DNA of 64,000 nt from Pseudomonas songnenensis. GTDB lineage: Bacteria; Pseudomonadota; Gammaproteobacteria; Pseudomonadales; Pseudomonadaceae. Shown piece after piece: positions 16,948 through 26,221 of this stretch. The translations under genes were made by a program, and so were the position numbers. The notes beneath the pieces are model-generated. The model ran no database searches, had not been told where the DNA came from, and worked only from the letters and a program-made list of their open reading frames with translations. Location of the stretch: contig NZ_RFFN01000003.1 in assembly GCF_003696315.1 (NCBI RefSeq), forward strand, positions 124,001 to 188,000, read 5' to 3'. How positions within the stretch are numbered: the stretch's first letter is position 1; each line of letters opens with the position of its first letter.

Positions 16948-18198
16948 TTACTGACGAGTGAACTCCGGATAGGCTTCCAGACCGCACTCGACCACATCCA
17001 CGCCCTCGTATTCTTCTTCCTCGCTGACGCGCAGGCCCATCACCGCCTTGATGATGCCCCAGACGATCAGGCTGGCGATGAACACCCAGAGGAAGATCGA
17101 CACCAGACCCAACAGCTGCGCACCAAAGGTGGCATCGGCATTGGTCAGCGGCACGGCCAGCAGGCCCCACATGCCGGCGACACCATGCACGGAGATCGCA
17201 CCGACCGGGTCATCGAGCTTGAGCTTGTCCAGGCCGAGGATGCTGAACACCACCAGCACGCCACCCACACCGCCGATCAGGGTCGCTTGCAGGGCGCTCG
17301 GGGTCAGCGGTTCGGCGGTGATCGCCACCAGGCCGGCCAGCGCGCCGTTGAGCACCATGGTCAGGTCGGACTTGCCGAACAGCAGGCGCGCGGTGATCAG
17401 CGCGGCGATCAGACCGCCAGCGGCGCCCATGTTGGTGTTGACGAAGACCTGGGCCACCGCGTTGGCGTCCTCGATGGTGCTCATCTTCAGCTGCGAGCCG
17501 CCGTTGAAGCCGAACCAGCCCATCCACAGGATGAACGCCCCGAGGGTCGCCAGCGGCATGTTGGCACCGGGGATGGCGTTGATCTGGCCGTTCGGGCCGT
17601 ACTTGCCCTTGCGCGCACCGAGCAGCAGGACACCCGCCAGGGCCGCCGCGGCACCGGCCATGTGCACCACACCGGAACCGGCGAAGTCGAGGAAGCCGGC
17701 CGCATCGAGGAAGCCGCCGCCCCACTTCCAGAAGCCCTGGATCGGGTAGATGAAGCCGGTCATCACCACCGCGAAGGCGATGAAGGCCCACAGTTTCATG
17801 CGCTCGGCCACCGCACCGGAAACCACCGACATGCAGGTCGCGGCAAAGACGATCTGGAAGAAGAAGTCAGCGCGGGCCGAGTAGTACGGTGCATCCTCGC
17901 CACCGGCAGCGACCAGGTCGACCGCATGCTCGTCACCGATGAGGAAGCCCAGGCTCGGGAAGATGCCGCCTTCCGGGCTGGAGTACATGATGTAGTAGCC
18001 GACCAGCAGGTACATGATCGACGCCAGCGAGTAGAGCACGATGTTCTTGGTCAGAATCTCGGCAGTGTTCTTGGCCCGCACCAGACCGGCCTCGAGCATG
18101 GCGAAACCCGCCGCCATCCACATCACCAGCGCTCCGCAGATCACGAAGTAGAAGGTATCGAGTCCGTACTGGACGGGTATCAATGCAGTGCTATCCAT
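16948..18198 (-). CDS. amtB2: Second ammonium transporter AmtB2
   Basis: A 416-residue Amt/MEP/Rh channel with eleven expected helices but no signal peptide, starting MDSTALIPVQYGLDTFYF. The pore twin histidines are kept (GVVHMAGAAAALAG and ISVHGVAGMWG). Its sequence is clearly different from AmtB1 next door (for example EILTKNIVLYSLASIMYLL and a cyanobacterial-type C-terminus ending in EEEYEGVDVVECGLEAYP), so it is not a recent duplicate. It is the last gene of glnK-amtB1-amtB2, 115 bases after amtB1, and ends at a terminator. S. stutzeri A1501 is known to have two such genes. Confidence 0.95.
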   Translation of the reverse strand: MDSTALIPVQYGLDTFYFVICGALVMWMAAGFAMLEAGLVRAKNTAEILTKNIVLYSLASIMYLLVGYYIMYSSPEGGIFPSLGFLIGDEHAVDLVAAGGEDAPYYSARADFFFQIVFAATCMSVVSGAVAERMKLWAFIAFAVVMTGFIYPIQGFWKWGGGFLDAAGFLDFAGSGVVHMAGAAAALAGVLLLGARKGKYGPNGQINAIPGANMPLATLGAFILWMGWFGFNGGSQLKMSTIEDANAVAQVFVNTNMGAAGGLIAALITARLLFGKSDLTMVLNGALAGLVAITAEPLTPSALQATLIGGVGGVLVVFSILGLDKLKLDDPVGAISVHGVAGMWGLLAVPLTNADATFGAQLLGLVSIFLWVFIASLIVWGIIKAVMGLRVSEEEEYEGVDVVECGLEAYPEFTRQ

Positions 18199-18276
18199 GT
18201 GTCACCTCTTGCTGTCGCGCTGTGTGCGCTATTCGGTCCGCAGGCCGCCGCACGCTGCTCCGGCGGTCCTGCCCTG

Positions 18277-18297
18277 ACCCCGGGTTGGCTCCGGGGT
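18277..18297 (-). repeat. Hairpin in the amtB1-amtB2 spacer
   Basis: A seven-base stem (ACCCCGG 18277-18283 with CCGGGGT 18291-18297) with a seven-base loop, just after the amtB1 stop in transcript direction. There is no U tract, so it may be a transcript-stabilising or processing hairpin. A second stem (CCGCCG 18245-18250 with CGGCGG 18261-18266) follows downstream. Confidence 0.55.
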
Positions 18298-18313
18298 ACT
18301 GCGCTGAAATGGG

Positions 18314-19630
18314 TTACAGGTTGTAGCCGCGCTCGTTGTGCAGGCTGAGGTCGAGGCCGATGGTCTCCTGCTCCTCGTTCACCCGCAGGCCCATCACCAG
18401 ATCGATCGCCTTGAGGATCAGGTAGGTGACGATGCCGGTGTAGACGACGGTGAAGAGCACGCCCTTGAATTGAATCCACAACTGCAGGCCGATGTTCTCC
18501 ACTTCGCCGAAACCGCCCAGCATGGGTGCGGCGAAGATGCCGGTGAGCAGCGCGCCGACGATGCCGCCCACGCCGTGCACGCCGAAGGCATCCAGCGAAT
18601 CGTCGTAGCCGAGCTTGCGTTTCAGGCTGGTGGCGCAGAAGAAGCAGACCACCCCCGAGACCAGGCCGATGACCAGCGCGCCCATCGGCCCTACGGTGCC
18701 GGCGGCCGGGGTGATGGCGACCAGACCGGCGACCACGCCCGAGGCGATGCCCAGCGCGCTGGGTTTGCCATGGCCGATCCACTCGGCGAACATCCAGCCC
18801 AGCGCAGCCGCGGCGGTGGCGATCTGGGTGACCAGCATGGCCATGCCGGCGGTGCCGTTGGCAGCCACGGCCGAACCGGCGTTGAAGCCGAACCAGCCGA
18901 CCCAGAGCATCGCCGCACCGATCAGGGTCAGACCCAGGTTGTGCGGCGCCATCGGCGTGGTCGGATACCCCTTGCGCTTGCCCAGCACCAGGCAGGCCAC
19001 CAGACCGGCGATACCGGCATTGATGTGCACCACGGTGCCACCGGCGAAGTCGAGCACGCCCCAGTCCCACATCAGGCCGCCGTCGCCGCCCCAGACCATG
19101 TGCGCGATCGGTGCATAGACCAGGGTGAACCAGACGCCCATGAACACCAGCATCGCGGAGAACTTCATGCGTTCGGCGAAGGCGCCGACGATGAGCGCCG
19201 GGGTGATGATGGCGAAGGTCATCTGGAAGGTGATGAAGACGCTTTCCGGGAAGGCGCCGACCAGGCTGTCCGGCGTCAGACCGCTGAGAAACGCGCGATC
19301 CAGGCCGCCGACGAAGGAATTGAAGTTGGTAACGCCCGCTTCCATTCCGGTGGTGTCGAAAGCGAGGCTGTAGCCGTAGACCATCCAGAGGATGCTCATC
19401 AGGCCGGTGACGGCAAAGCACTGCATCATCACCGAGAGAATGTTCTTCGAGCGGACCATGCCGCCGTAGAACAGCGCCAGCCCAGGGATGGTCATGAACA
19501 GCACCAGCGCAGTGGCCGTCAGCATCCATGCCGTGTCGCCTGAATCAAGCGTTGCCTCCTGCGCCAGGGCCAGGCCTGGGCTTATCAGAGACAAAAGGGC
19601 TCCTAGCCCTGCGAATTTTCGCAGAGTCAT
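18314..19630 (-). CDS. amtB1: Ammonium transporter AmtB1
   Basis: A 438-residue Amt-family channel with an N-terminal signal peptide (cleavage expected after ALA-Q, about residue 23) like E. coli AmtB. The twin pore histidines are in TVVHINAGIAGLV and AFGVHGVGGIVGALL, and the Phe gate region resembles E. coli. The cytoplasmic C-tail, EEQETIGLDLSLHNERGYNL, carries the ERGY motif contacted by GlnK. It starts 38 bases after glnK and is certainly co-transcribed with it. Confidence 0.97.
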   Translation of the reverse strand: MTLRKFAGLGALLSLISPGLALAQEATLDSGDTAWMLTATALVLFMTIPGLALFYGGMVRSKNILSVMMQCFAVTGLMSILWMVYGYSLAFDTTGMEAGVTNFNSFVGGLDRAFLSGLTPDSLVGAFPESVFITFQMTFAIITPALIVGAFAERMKFSAMLVFMGVWFTLVYAPIAHMVWGGDGGLMWDWGVLDFAGGTVVHINAGIAGLVACLVLGKRKGYPTTPMAPHNLGLTLIGAAMLWVGWFGFNAGSAVAANGTAGMAMLVTQIATAAAALGWMFAEWIGHGKPSALGIASGVVAGLVAITPAAGTVGPMGALVIGLVSGVVCFFCATSLKRKLGYDDSLDAFGVHGVGGIVGALLTGIFAAPMLGGFGEVENIGLQLWIQFKGVLFTVVYTGIVTYLILKAIDLVMGLRVNEEQETIGLDLSLHNERGYNL

Positions 19631-19668
19631 GGTTTTACTCCTGGGGCGTGGGGGTTCGGAGGTGCTGC

Positions 19669-20022
<354 letters not shown>

Positions 20023-20196
20023 TTAGGTGGACTTGCCCCAGAAGTACGAACCCGGCTCAAGTCTAAGCTCAGTGTCTGGCTCTTGTAACGCTCCGGCTGT
20101 TGCCGAGCCTCTGTCCGACACCACCAATCTCTCCGACGAAGCGCCGCGAATCACCGATGCACCGCAACCGGTTGGTGCATGCGTCGCTGAGGACAA

Positions 20197-20212
20197 AGCA
20201 GAATCGATGCCA
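20197..20212 (-). promoter_or_regulatory. Sigma-54 promoter candidate for glnK-amtB1-amtB2
   Basis: On the minus strand the sequence reads TGGCATCGATTCTGCT: the -24 GG and -12 GC are exactly ten bases apart, as required for RpoN promoters (consensus TGGCAC-N5-TTGC). The predicted start near 20186 gives a leader of about 180 bases. Position and operon content make it convincing; the -12 element has C in place of the first T. Confidence 0.65.
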
Positions 20213-20296
20213 GTTTTGCGCAAGCCGCAGGTTTGCGGGCCCGGGGATGGGAACAGCACGTCCGACGGACGGTTCCGCCGCAGCGATGCATCTTTT

Positions 20297-20314
20297 TGGT
20301 GCGCTCGTGCACCA
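20297..20314. promoter_or_regulatory. Inverted repeat at NtrC-enhancer distance
   Basis: TGGTGC (20297-20302) and GCACCA (20309-20314) form an inverted repeat about 110-130 bases upstream of the predicted glnK start, the usual distance for NtrC enhancers. The half-site orientation is outward compared with the classical TGCACC-N-GGTGCA arrangement, so binding by NtrC is only a possibility. Confidence 0.35.
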
Positions 20315-20403
20315 TCCGCTGCTCATTTTCTGTGCACTGCTCGCCGCAAAGGCTTAAAAAGCCGCGTGCTACACTGCGCCCCGTTCAATGACAGGTGTTT
20401 TCC

Positions 20404-20664
20404 ATGTTGCCGCCAAAAGCTTTTCTAGATGCCATCGGCTCCCAGGCCTCGCGCCTGTTCAACGGCGAGACGCCACTGCCGCGTGGCGAATTCGAAGCCC
20501 AGCTCAAGGGCGTGGTACAGGGTGCGCTGAACAAGCTCGACGTTGTCAGCCGTGATGAATTCGACAGCCAGATGGTGGTGCTCGCCCGCACCCGTGCCCG
20601 CCTGGAAGCGCTAGAGGCCAAGGTCGCCGAACTGGAAGAAAAGCTAACGCCGCCCGCGTCCTGA
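20404..20664 (+). CDS. ubiK: UbiK (YqiC/BMFP) ubiquinone biosynthesis accessory factor
   Basis: An 86-residue helical, membrane-associating protein of the BMFP/YqiC family, shown in E. coli (UbiK) to bind UbiJ and aid ubiquinone synthesis. Residues 1-50 are an amphipathic region; the C-terminus is a coiled coil, DEFDSQMVVLARTRARLEAL then AKVAELEEKL. The ATG at 20404 is preferred because AGG at 20393-20395 is well placed; a GTG at 20395 overlaps that site. It is followed 36 bases later by yifB. Confidence 0.9.
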   Translation: MLPPKAFLDAIGSQASRLFNGETPLPRGEFEAQLKGVVQGALNKLDVVSRDEFDSQMVVLARTRARLEALEAKVAELEEKLTPPAS

Positions 20665-20700
20665 CAGACCGGGCCGCGACACGATCAAAGGAGTGATCGA

Positions 20701-22197
20701 ATGTCCCTGGCCATCGTCCATAGCCGTGCGCAGATCGGCGTCGAGGCACCATCGGTGACCGTCGAAGCCCATCTGGCCAACGGTCTGCCGGCGCTCACGC
20801 TGGTCGGCCTGCCGGAAACCGCCGTCAAGGAGAGCAAGGACCGCGTGCGCAGCGCCATCCTGACCTCCGGCTTCGACTTTCCGCCGCGCCGTATCACCCT
20901 CAATCTCGCACCGGCCGATCTGCCCAAGGATGGCGGTCGTTTCGACCTGTCCATCGCCCTCGGCATTCTCGCTGCCAGCGGTCAGCTGCCCGCCGAGCGC
21001 CTCGACAATCTGGAATGCCTGGGCGAGCTGGCGCTATCCGGCGCACTGCGTCCGGTGCAGGGCGTGTTGCCGGCAGCCCTTGCCGCCCGGGCTGCCGGAC
21101 GCGCATTGGTGGTGCCGCGCGCCAACGCCGAGGAAGCCAGCCTGGCCTCGGGGCTCACCGTCTATGCCGCCGAGCATCTGTTGGAGGTTGCCGCGCACTT
21201 CAACGGCATCACGCCGCTCGAACCCTATGTCGCCCAAGGCCTGTTGCGACAGGTTCAGCCCTATCCGGATCTTGCCGACGTACAGGGCCAGCAGGCCGCC
21301 AAACGCGGCCTGCTGATCGCCGCGGCTGGCGCACACAACCTGTTGTTCTCCGGACCGCCCGGCACCGGCAAGACCCTGCTGGCCAGCCGCCTGCCCGGCC
21401 TGCTGCCACCGCTGAACGAACAGGAAGCGCTGGAAGTCGCCGCCATCCATTCGGTGGCCAGCCACAGCCCGTTGCAGCACTGGCCGCAGCGACCGTTCCG
21501 CCAGCCCCATCACAGTGCATCCGGGCCGGCACTGGTCGGGGGCGGCAGTCGCCCGCAACCAGGGGAGATCACCCTGGCGCATCAGGGCGTACTGTTTCTC
21601 GACGAACTGCCGGAGTTCGATCGCAAGGTGCTCGAGGTCCTGCGTGAGCCGCTGGAATCCGGCCATATCGTGATCGCCCGAGCACGCGACAAGGTGCGCT
21701 TTCCGGCACGCTTTCAGCTCGTGGCGGCGATGAACCCCTGCCCGTGCGGCTATCTCGGCGATCCCAATGGACGCTGCCGCTGCACACCGGATCAGATCCA
21801 GCGTTATCGCAACAAGCTTTCCGGCCCGCTGCTGGACCGCATCGACCTGCATCTGACAGTGGCGCGCGAAGCCACCGCCCTCAATGCGCCGCCGCAAACC
21901 GGCCAGAGCAGTGCCGTGCTGGCCGCACAGGTAGCCCAGGCGCGGCAACTGCAGCTCGCCCGCCAGGGCTGCGCCAACGCTTTCCTCGACCTCGCCGGGC
22001 TGCGCAGCCATTGCCAGCTGACGGCCGAGGACCAGGCCTGGCTGGAGCGCGCCTGCGAGCGTCTGGCGCTGTCGCTGCGCGCAGCGCACCGCTTGCTCAA
22101 GGTAGCGCGCACCCTCGCCGATCTGGAACAAGCGGCGAGCATCAGTCGCCAGCACCTCGCCGAAGCGCTGCAATACCGTCCCGGCAACCAGGTCTGA
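20701..22197 (+). CDS. YifB/ComM-type AAA+ ATPase (magnesium chelatase-like)
   Basis: A 498-residue protein of the ComM family, which in competent species is a hexameric helicase promoting branch migration during natural transformation. The N-terminal ChlI/Lon-like domain starts with SLAIVHSRAQIGVEAPSVTV; the AAA+ core has Walker A SGPPGTGKT (about 217-225), Walker B LFLDELPEF, and the insert NPCPCGYLGD with cysteines. The C-terminal Mg_chelatase_C domain ends the protein. S. stutzeri is naturally transformable, so a ComM role is plausible. Confidence 0.93.
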   Translation: MSLAIVHSRAQIGVEAPSVTVEAHLANGLPALTLVGLPETAVKESKDRVRSAILTSGFDFPPRRITLNLAPADLPKDGGRFDLSIALGILAASGQLPAERLDNLECLGELALSGALRPVQGVLPAALAARAAGRALVVPRANAEEASLASGLTVYAAEHLLEVAAHFNGITPLEPYVAQGLLRQVQPYPDLADVQGQQAAKRGLLIAAAGAHNLLFSGPPGTGKTLLASRLPGLLPPLNEQEALEVAAIHSVASHSPLQHWPQRPFRQPHHSASGPALVGGGSRPQPGEITLAHQGVLFLDELPEFDRKVLEVLREPLESGHIVIARARDKVRFPARFQLVAAMNPCPCGYLGDPNGRCRCTPDQIQRYRNKLSGPLLDRIDLHLTVAREATALNAPPQTGQSSAVLAAQVAQARQLQLARQGCANAFLDLAGLRSHCQLTAEDQAWLERACERLALSLRAAHRLLKVARTLADLEQAASISRQHLAEALQYRPGNQV

Positions 22198-22223
22198 GGC
22201 ACTCCTGCGCGGGCTCTGGCTCG

Positions 22224-22257
22224 CGCGAAAGGCCGCGGACAACCGCCGCCTTTCGCG
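22224..22257. repeat. Perfect 10-base inverted repeat after yifB
   Basis: CGCGAAAGGC (22224-22233) and GCCTTTCGCG (22248-22257) with a 14-base loop that itself has a CGG/CCG pair. No U tract follows. It may be a terminator-like or REP-like element between yifB and the transporter gene. Confidence 0.5.
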
Positions 22258-22326
22258 GTCTGTGTTAAGTTGGCTGGCTTTCGCCACAGGCGGCCACTCC
22301 CCAGACACAATCCGAAGGAGCGCAGC

Positions 22327-24300
22327 ATGGAGGCAAAACAGCCCTCGTCTTCCCACCTCAACGCCCCGGTCTTCTATGGCTCGGCGGTCATCATCCTGGC
22401 GCTGGTTATCTACAGCGTCGCGTTCCAGAGCCACGCACAAACCCTGTTTGGCGACACCCAGGCCTGGATCATCGCCAATGTCAGCTGGCTCTACATTCTT
22501 GCCGTCGCACTCATCCTGCTGATGGTGGTACTGCTGGCATTCAGTCGCTATGGCGACATCAAGCTCGGCCCGGATCACAGCGAGCCGGACTACAGCGCGT
22601 TGACCTGGTTCGCCATGCTCTTCTCCGCCGGCATGGGCATCGGCCTGATGTTCTTCGGCGTCGCCGAGCCGGTGATGCACTTCCTCTCGCCACCGACCGG
22701 CGAAGGCGGCACCACGCTGGCCGCGCGCGAGGCGATGAAGATCACCTTCTTCCACTGGGGCCTGCATGCCTGGTCGATCTACGCCATCGTGGCAATGATC
22801 CTGGCCTACTTCGCCTACCGCCATGGCCTGCCGCTGACGCTGCGCTCGGCGCTCTACCCACTGATCGGCGAACGCATCTACGGGCCGATCGGCCACGCCG
22901 TGGACATTTTCGCCATCATCGGCACCGTACTGGGGGTCGCCACCTCGCTGGGCCTGGGCGTTACCCAGATCAACACCGGGCTGAACCACCTCTATGGCCT
23001 GCCGATCTCCGTGCCGGTGCAGATCGGCCTGATCATGGCCACTACCCTGCTTGCCACGATCTCGGTGGTGACCGGCCTGGACAAGGGCGTGCGCCGACTG
23101 TCCGAGCTGAACCTGACGCTGGCAGCACTGCTGTTGCTGATGGTGCTCGTGGCCGGGCCGACGGTGTTCATCCTGCAGACCTTCGTGCAGAACACCGGTA
23201 GCTACCTGTCGGACATCGTCGACAAGACGTTCAACCTCTACGCCTACGAGCCGAACGACTGGATCGGCGGCTGGACGCTGTTCTACTGGGGCTGGTGGCT
23301 GGCCTGGTCGCCCTTCGTCGGCCTGTTCATCGCCCGTATCTCGCGGGGCCGGACGATCCGCGAGTTCGTCGCGGGCGTGCTGCTGGTACCGACCGCCTTC
23401 ACCCTGCTGTGGATGACCGTATTCGGTGACACCGCGATTCACATGATCCTCTGGGAACACGTGACCAGCCTCGGCGAGGCCATCGAACAGGACAGCTCGC
23501 TGGCCCTGTTCGCCTTTCTCGAACACTTCCCGTTCTCGGCGCTCATCTCGCTGATCGCCATCATCATGGTGGTGGTGTTCTTCGTCACCTCCGCGGACTC
23601 CGGCGCACTGGTGGTGGACATGCTCGCTTCCGGCGGAAAACAGGGCACGCCGGTCTGGCAACGAATCTTCTGGGCGGTGTCCATGGGCGGCGTGGCCATC
23701 GCGCTACTGCTGGCAGACGGTCTGACCGCACTGCAGACCGCGACCATCGCCAGCGCCCTGCCCTTCACCATCGCCCTGCTCTGCTCGATGTGGGGCCTGC
23801 TCAAGGCGCTGCGCCTGGATGCCACCAAGCAGGGGCTGCGCTATCAGGCGCTGAGCACCTCGCCCAGCGCGCCACGCACAGCCGGTGGCTGGCAACGCCG
23901 GCTACGCACGCTGATGCTGTTTCCGCGGCGCGCCCATGTGGTGCGTTTCATCACCGAAGTGGTGCGCCCGGCCTACGAGGACATCGCCGAGGAAATGCGC
24001 AAGCAGGGTTATGTAGTCGAAATCAGCGAAGGCGAAGACCGTCGCCTGCGCTTCGAAATCACCCATGATGGCGAACCGGATTTCATTTACGAGGTGCGCC
24101 CGCGCGCCTACGCCATGCCCAGCTTCGTCGCCACCAGCGAGGACGACGAGCGCGAGGAGCGCAAGTACTTCCGTGCCGAGGTGCATCTGAAGGAAGGCGG
24201 TCAGGATTACGACGTGATGGGCTGGAGCCGCGAGGACGTCATCAGCGACATCCTCGGCCAGTACGAGAAGCACATGCACTTCCTGCACATGGTCCGCTGA
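22327..24300 (+). CDS. betT: BCCT-family betaine/choline transporter (BetT-like)
   Basis: A 657-residue secondary transporter with twelve helices and a long cytoplasmic C-tail (about 515-657), as in the BetT branch for choline/glycine betaine. The BCCT hallmark FYWGWWLAWSPFVGLFIARI is present, as is AGMGIGLMFFGVAEPVMHF in TM3 (the substrate/ion region). The charged tail includes EISEGEDRRLRFEIT, which may sense osmotic state. ATG 22327 follows a GAAGGAG site. Specificity (choline or betaine) cannot be told from sequence alone. Confidence 0.9.
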   Translation: MEAKQPSSSHLNAPVFYGSAVIILALVIYSVAFQSHAQTLFGDTQAWIIANVSWLYILAVALILLMVVLLAFSRYGDIKLGPDHSEPDYSALTWFAMLFSAGMGIGLMFFGVAEPVMHFLSPPTGEGGTTLAAREAMKITFFHWGLHAWSIYAIVAMILAYFAYRHGLPLTLRSALYPLIGERIYGPIGHAVDIFAIIGTVLGVATSLGLGVTQINTGLNHLYGLPISVPVQIGLIMATTLLATISVVTGLDKGVRRLSELNLTLAALLLLMVLVAGPTVFILQTFVQNTGSYLSDIVDKTFNLYAYEPNDWIGGWTLFYWGWWLAWSPFVGLFIARISRGRTIREFVAGVLLVPTAFTLLWMTVFGDTAIHMILWEHVTSLGEAIEQDSSLALFAFLEHFPFSALISLIAIIMVVVFFVTSADSGALVVDMLASGGKQGTPVWQRIFWAVSMGGVAIALLLADGLTALQTATIASALPFTIALLCSMWGLLKALRLDATKQGLRYQALSTSPSAPRTAGGWQRRLRTLMLFPRRAHVVRFITEVVRPAYEDIAEEMRKQGYVVEISEGEDRRLRFEITHDGEPDFIYEVRPRAYAMPSFVATSEDDEREERKYFRAEVHLKEGGQDYDVMGWSREDVISDILGQYEKHMHFLHMVR

Positions 24301-24309
24301 ACCGGGCCG

Positions 24310-24333
24310 GCGTCCTGGCCATTGCCAGGACGC
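24310..24333. terminator. Hairpin between convergent betT and GGDEF-EAL genes
   Basis: A perfect ten-base stem GCGTCCTGGC (24310-24319) with GCCAGGACGC (24324-24333) and a CATT loop, just after the betT stop and before the stop of the convergent gene. It lacks a clear T run, so intrinsic termination may be weak, but the location suits a shared terminator. Confidence 0.6.
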
Positions 24334-24339
24334 TCCCGA

Positions 24340-25977
24340 TCAGTGCGCCACACCTGCGGACAGACGTTCGGCACTCATGAAGCTCATCAGCTCGGCCAAT
24401 GGCAGCGGCTGGCTGACCAGATAGCCCTGCACCTGCTGCGCGCCGAACTGGCGCAGCAGCTCGAGCTGTTCTGCCGTTTCGACGCCTTCGGCAACCACCT
24501 CCAGATCGAGGTTGTGCGCCAGCCCGACCATCGCCTGCACCAGCTGCAGTTTCTCCGGCCGCAGGATCATGCCGGCGACAAAGCTCTTGTCGATCTTCAG
24601 CAGCGTGATCGGCAGGCTGGACAGGTGCACGAACGACGAAAAACCGGTGCCGAAATCATCCAGCGAGAACCGCACGCCCAGCTCGCCCAGCGCATTCATG
24701 GCGCTCTGTACCTGTTCGCTACGGCGCATGACCGCGGTTTCGGTGAGTTCGAATTCCAGCCAGTGCGGATCGATGCCACGCTCGTCGATCAGGCGGTTGA
24801 GGGTCGGCAGCAGCTGGCTGTCCTGGAACTGGCGAAACGACAGGTTGATCGCCATGTGCAGCGCATCGGCGCCGCCATCCTGCAGGCTTTGCAGATCACG
24901 CAGCGCTCGGGCGATTACCCAGTAGCCGAGCGGCACGATCAGGCCGCTCTCCTCGGCCATGGGTATGAAAGCGTCCGGGGCCAGCAGGCCTCTTTCAGGA
25001 TGCAGCCAGCGCACCAGCGCCTCCAGCCCGACGATGCGCCCGCTTTCCAGGCACAGACGCGGCTGATAGTGCAGCTCCAGCTCGCCACGACGCAGGGCGC
25101 GGCGCAGCTCGCCTTCCTGATCGGCCAGGCTGCGCGCGCTGCGGCTGACCTGCTCGTCATAGAAGCACCAGGTGCAACCTTGGCTCGCCTTGGCCTGGCG
25201 CATGGCGATCTGCGCATGCCAGAGCAGCGGATCGGCCTTGATGCCCGCACTGGCACGCGCCAGGCCGATGCTGCAGCCAAGCATCAGGCTCTCGCCTTCC
25301 ACCCAGTAGGGCTCCGCCAATGCCTCGACGATGCGATCGGCTACCGCCTCGGCGCGCTGCGGATCATCGCGGGTATCGAGCAACAGCGCGAACTCGTCGC
25401 CGCCCAGCCGCGCCAGCATGTCGCCGACCTCCAGCTGCGCCTTGAGCCGCGCCACCACCTGCAGGATCAGCCGGTCCCCAGCCTCGTGGCCCAGGGCATC
25501 GTTGACGTGGCGAAAGTTGTCGAGATCCAGATAACCCAGCACCAGACCCTGCTCCTGGTGCTCGGCCAGGGCATCGAACAGCAGTGCCTGGAAGCCCTGG
25601 CGGTTGACGATGCCGGTGTGCGGGTCCTGCTCGGCGAGCTTCTGCAGCGTGCCCTGCAGGTTGCAGCGCTCACGCACGTAGCGCAGGCAACGGCGCAGCA
25701 CCTCGGGGCTCAGCTGATCAGCGACCAGCCAGTCCACCGCCCCTTCCGGGGCGTCCGACGGTTCTTCGTCGAGCAGCAGGATCAGCGGCCAGGGGTAGCG
25801 CCCGACAGGCGGCCGGCATTGCGGCGTGGCCAGCAGCAGGCAGGGCGATGCAAGCAGCTCGCCGGCCGACTCCCAGCTGGCCGCGATGACCAGCCGCTGC
25901 GTGCAATGCGAAGCCTGCAGGCAGTCACGCAGCCGCGTCGCCCATTCGGGGCGATCGGCTAGTAACAGCAGCGGCAT
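24340..25977 (-). CDS. GGDEF-EAL protein with degenerate receiver-like N-terminus
   Basis: A 545-residue cyclic-di-GMP enzyme. Residues 1-110 look like a degenerate receiver fold (LLLLADRPEWATRL) lacking a convincing phosphoacceptor. A GGDEF domain has LARLGGDEFALLL (about 190-200), but the I-site five residues upstream reads EVGD instead of RxxD. The EAL domain keeps its catalytic set: EALVRW (about 318), the Asn of AINLSF, ELTE, DDFGTGFSS, KIDKSF and EGVET, so phosphodiesterase activity is expected; cyclase activity is possible but without product inhibition. Start at 25977 follows no strong ribosome site, and further upstream starts are possible. Confidence 0.9.
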   Translation of the reverse strand: MPLLLLADRPEWATRLRDCLQASHCTQRLVIAASWESAGELLASPCLLLATPQCRPPVGRYPWPLILLLDEEPSDAPEGAVDWLVADQLSPEVLRRCLRYVRERCNLQGTLQKLAEQDPHTGIVNRQGFQALLFDALAEHQEQGLVLGYLDLDNFRHVNDALGHEAGDRLILQVVARLKAQLEVGDMLARLGGDEFALLLDTRDDPQRAEAVADRIVEALAEPYWVEGESLMLGCSIGLARASAGIKADPLLWHAQIAMRQAKASQGCTWCFYDEQVSRSARSLADQEGELRRALRRGELELHYQPRLCLESGRIVGLEALVRWLHPERGLLAPDAFIPMAEESGLIVPLGYWVIARALRDLQSLQDGGADALHMAINLSFRQFQDSQLLPTLNRLIDERGIDPHWLEFELTETAVMRRSEQVQSAMNALGELGVRFSLDDFGTGFSSFVHLSSLPITLLKIDKSFVAGMILRPEKLQLVQAMVGLAHNLDLEVVAEGVETAEQLELLRQFGAQQVQGYLVSQPLPLAELMSFMSAERLSAGVAH

Positions 25978-26221
25978 GGTTTGCACGGGCGCTGACAAGC
26001 GGCCTCCAGACTCGATGGGTATGTAGACGGGCGACACGCACCCGATTCCCGCACAGTCCTTTGCAATTGCCCTGCCTCCTGCAGCGCGCACAAGACTAAT
26101 CCATTATTCCGATCAGCCAAGCCCCAACTGCGACGATCGGCGTTTTATTGAACCCGCAACGGGCCAGCATCGGCGCAGCAGCCTGTTAAACTCCCGCCCC
26201 CGCTTCGAATGACTGAACTCC

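Noticed and set aside
21034-23661. 875-codon open frame on the minus strand opposite yifB and the BCCT transporter
   Set aside because: It is antisense to two confidently identified genes and its translation is His/Gln/Gly/Arg-rich with no recognisable domain, as expected from third-position GC in this genome.
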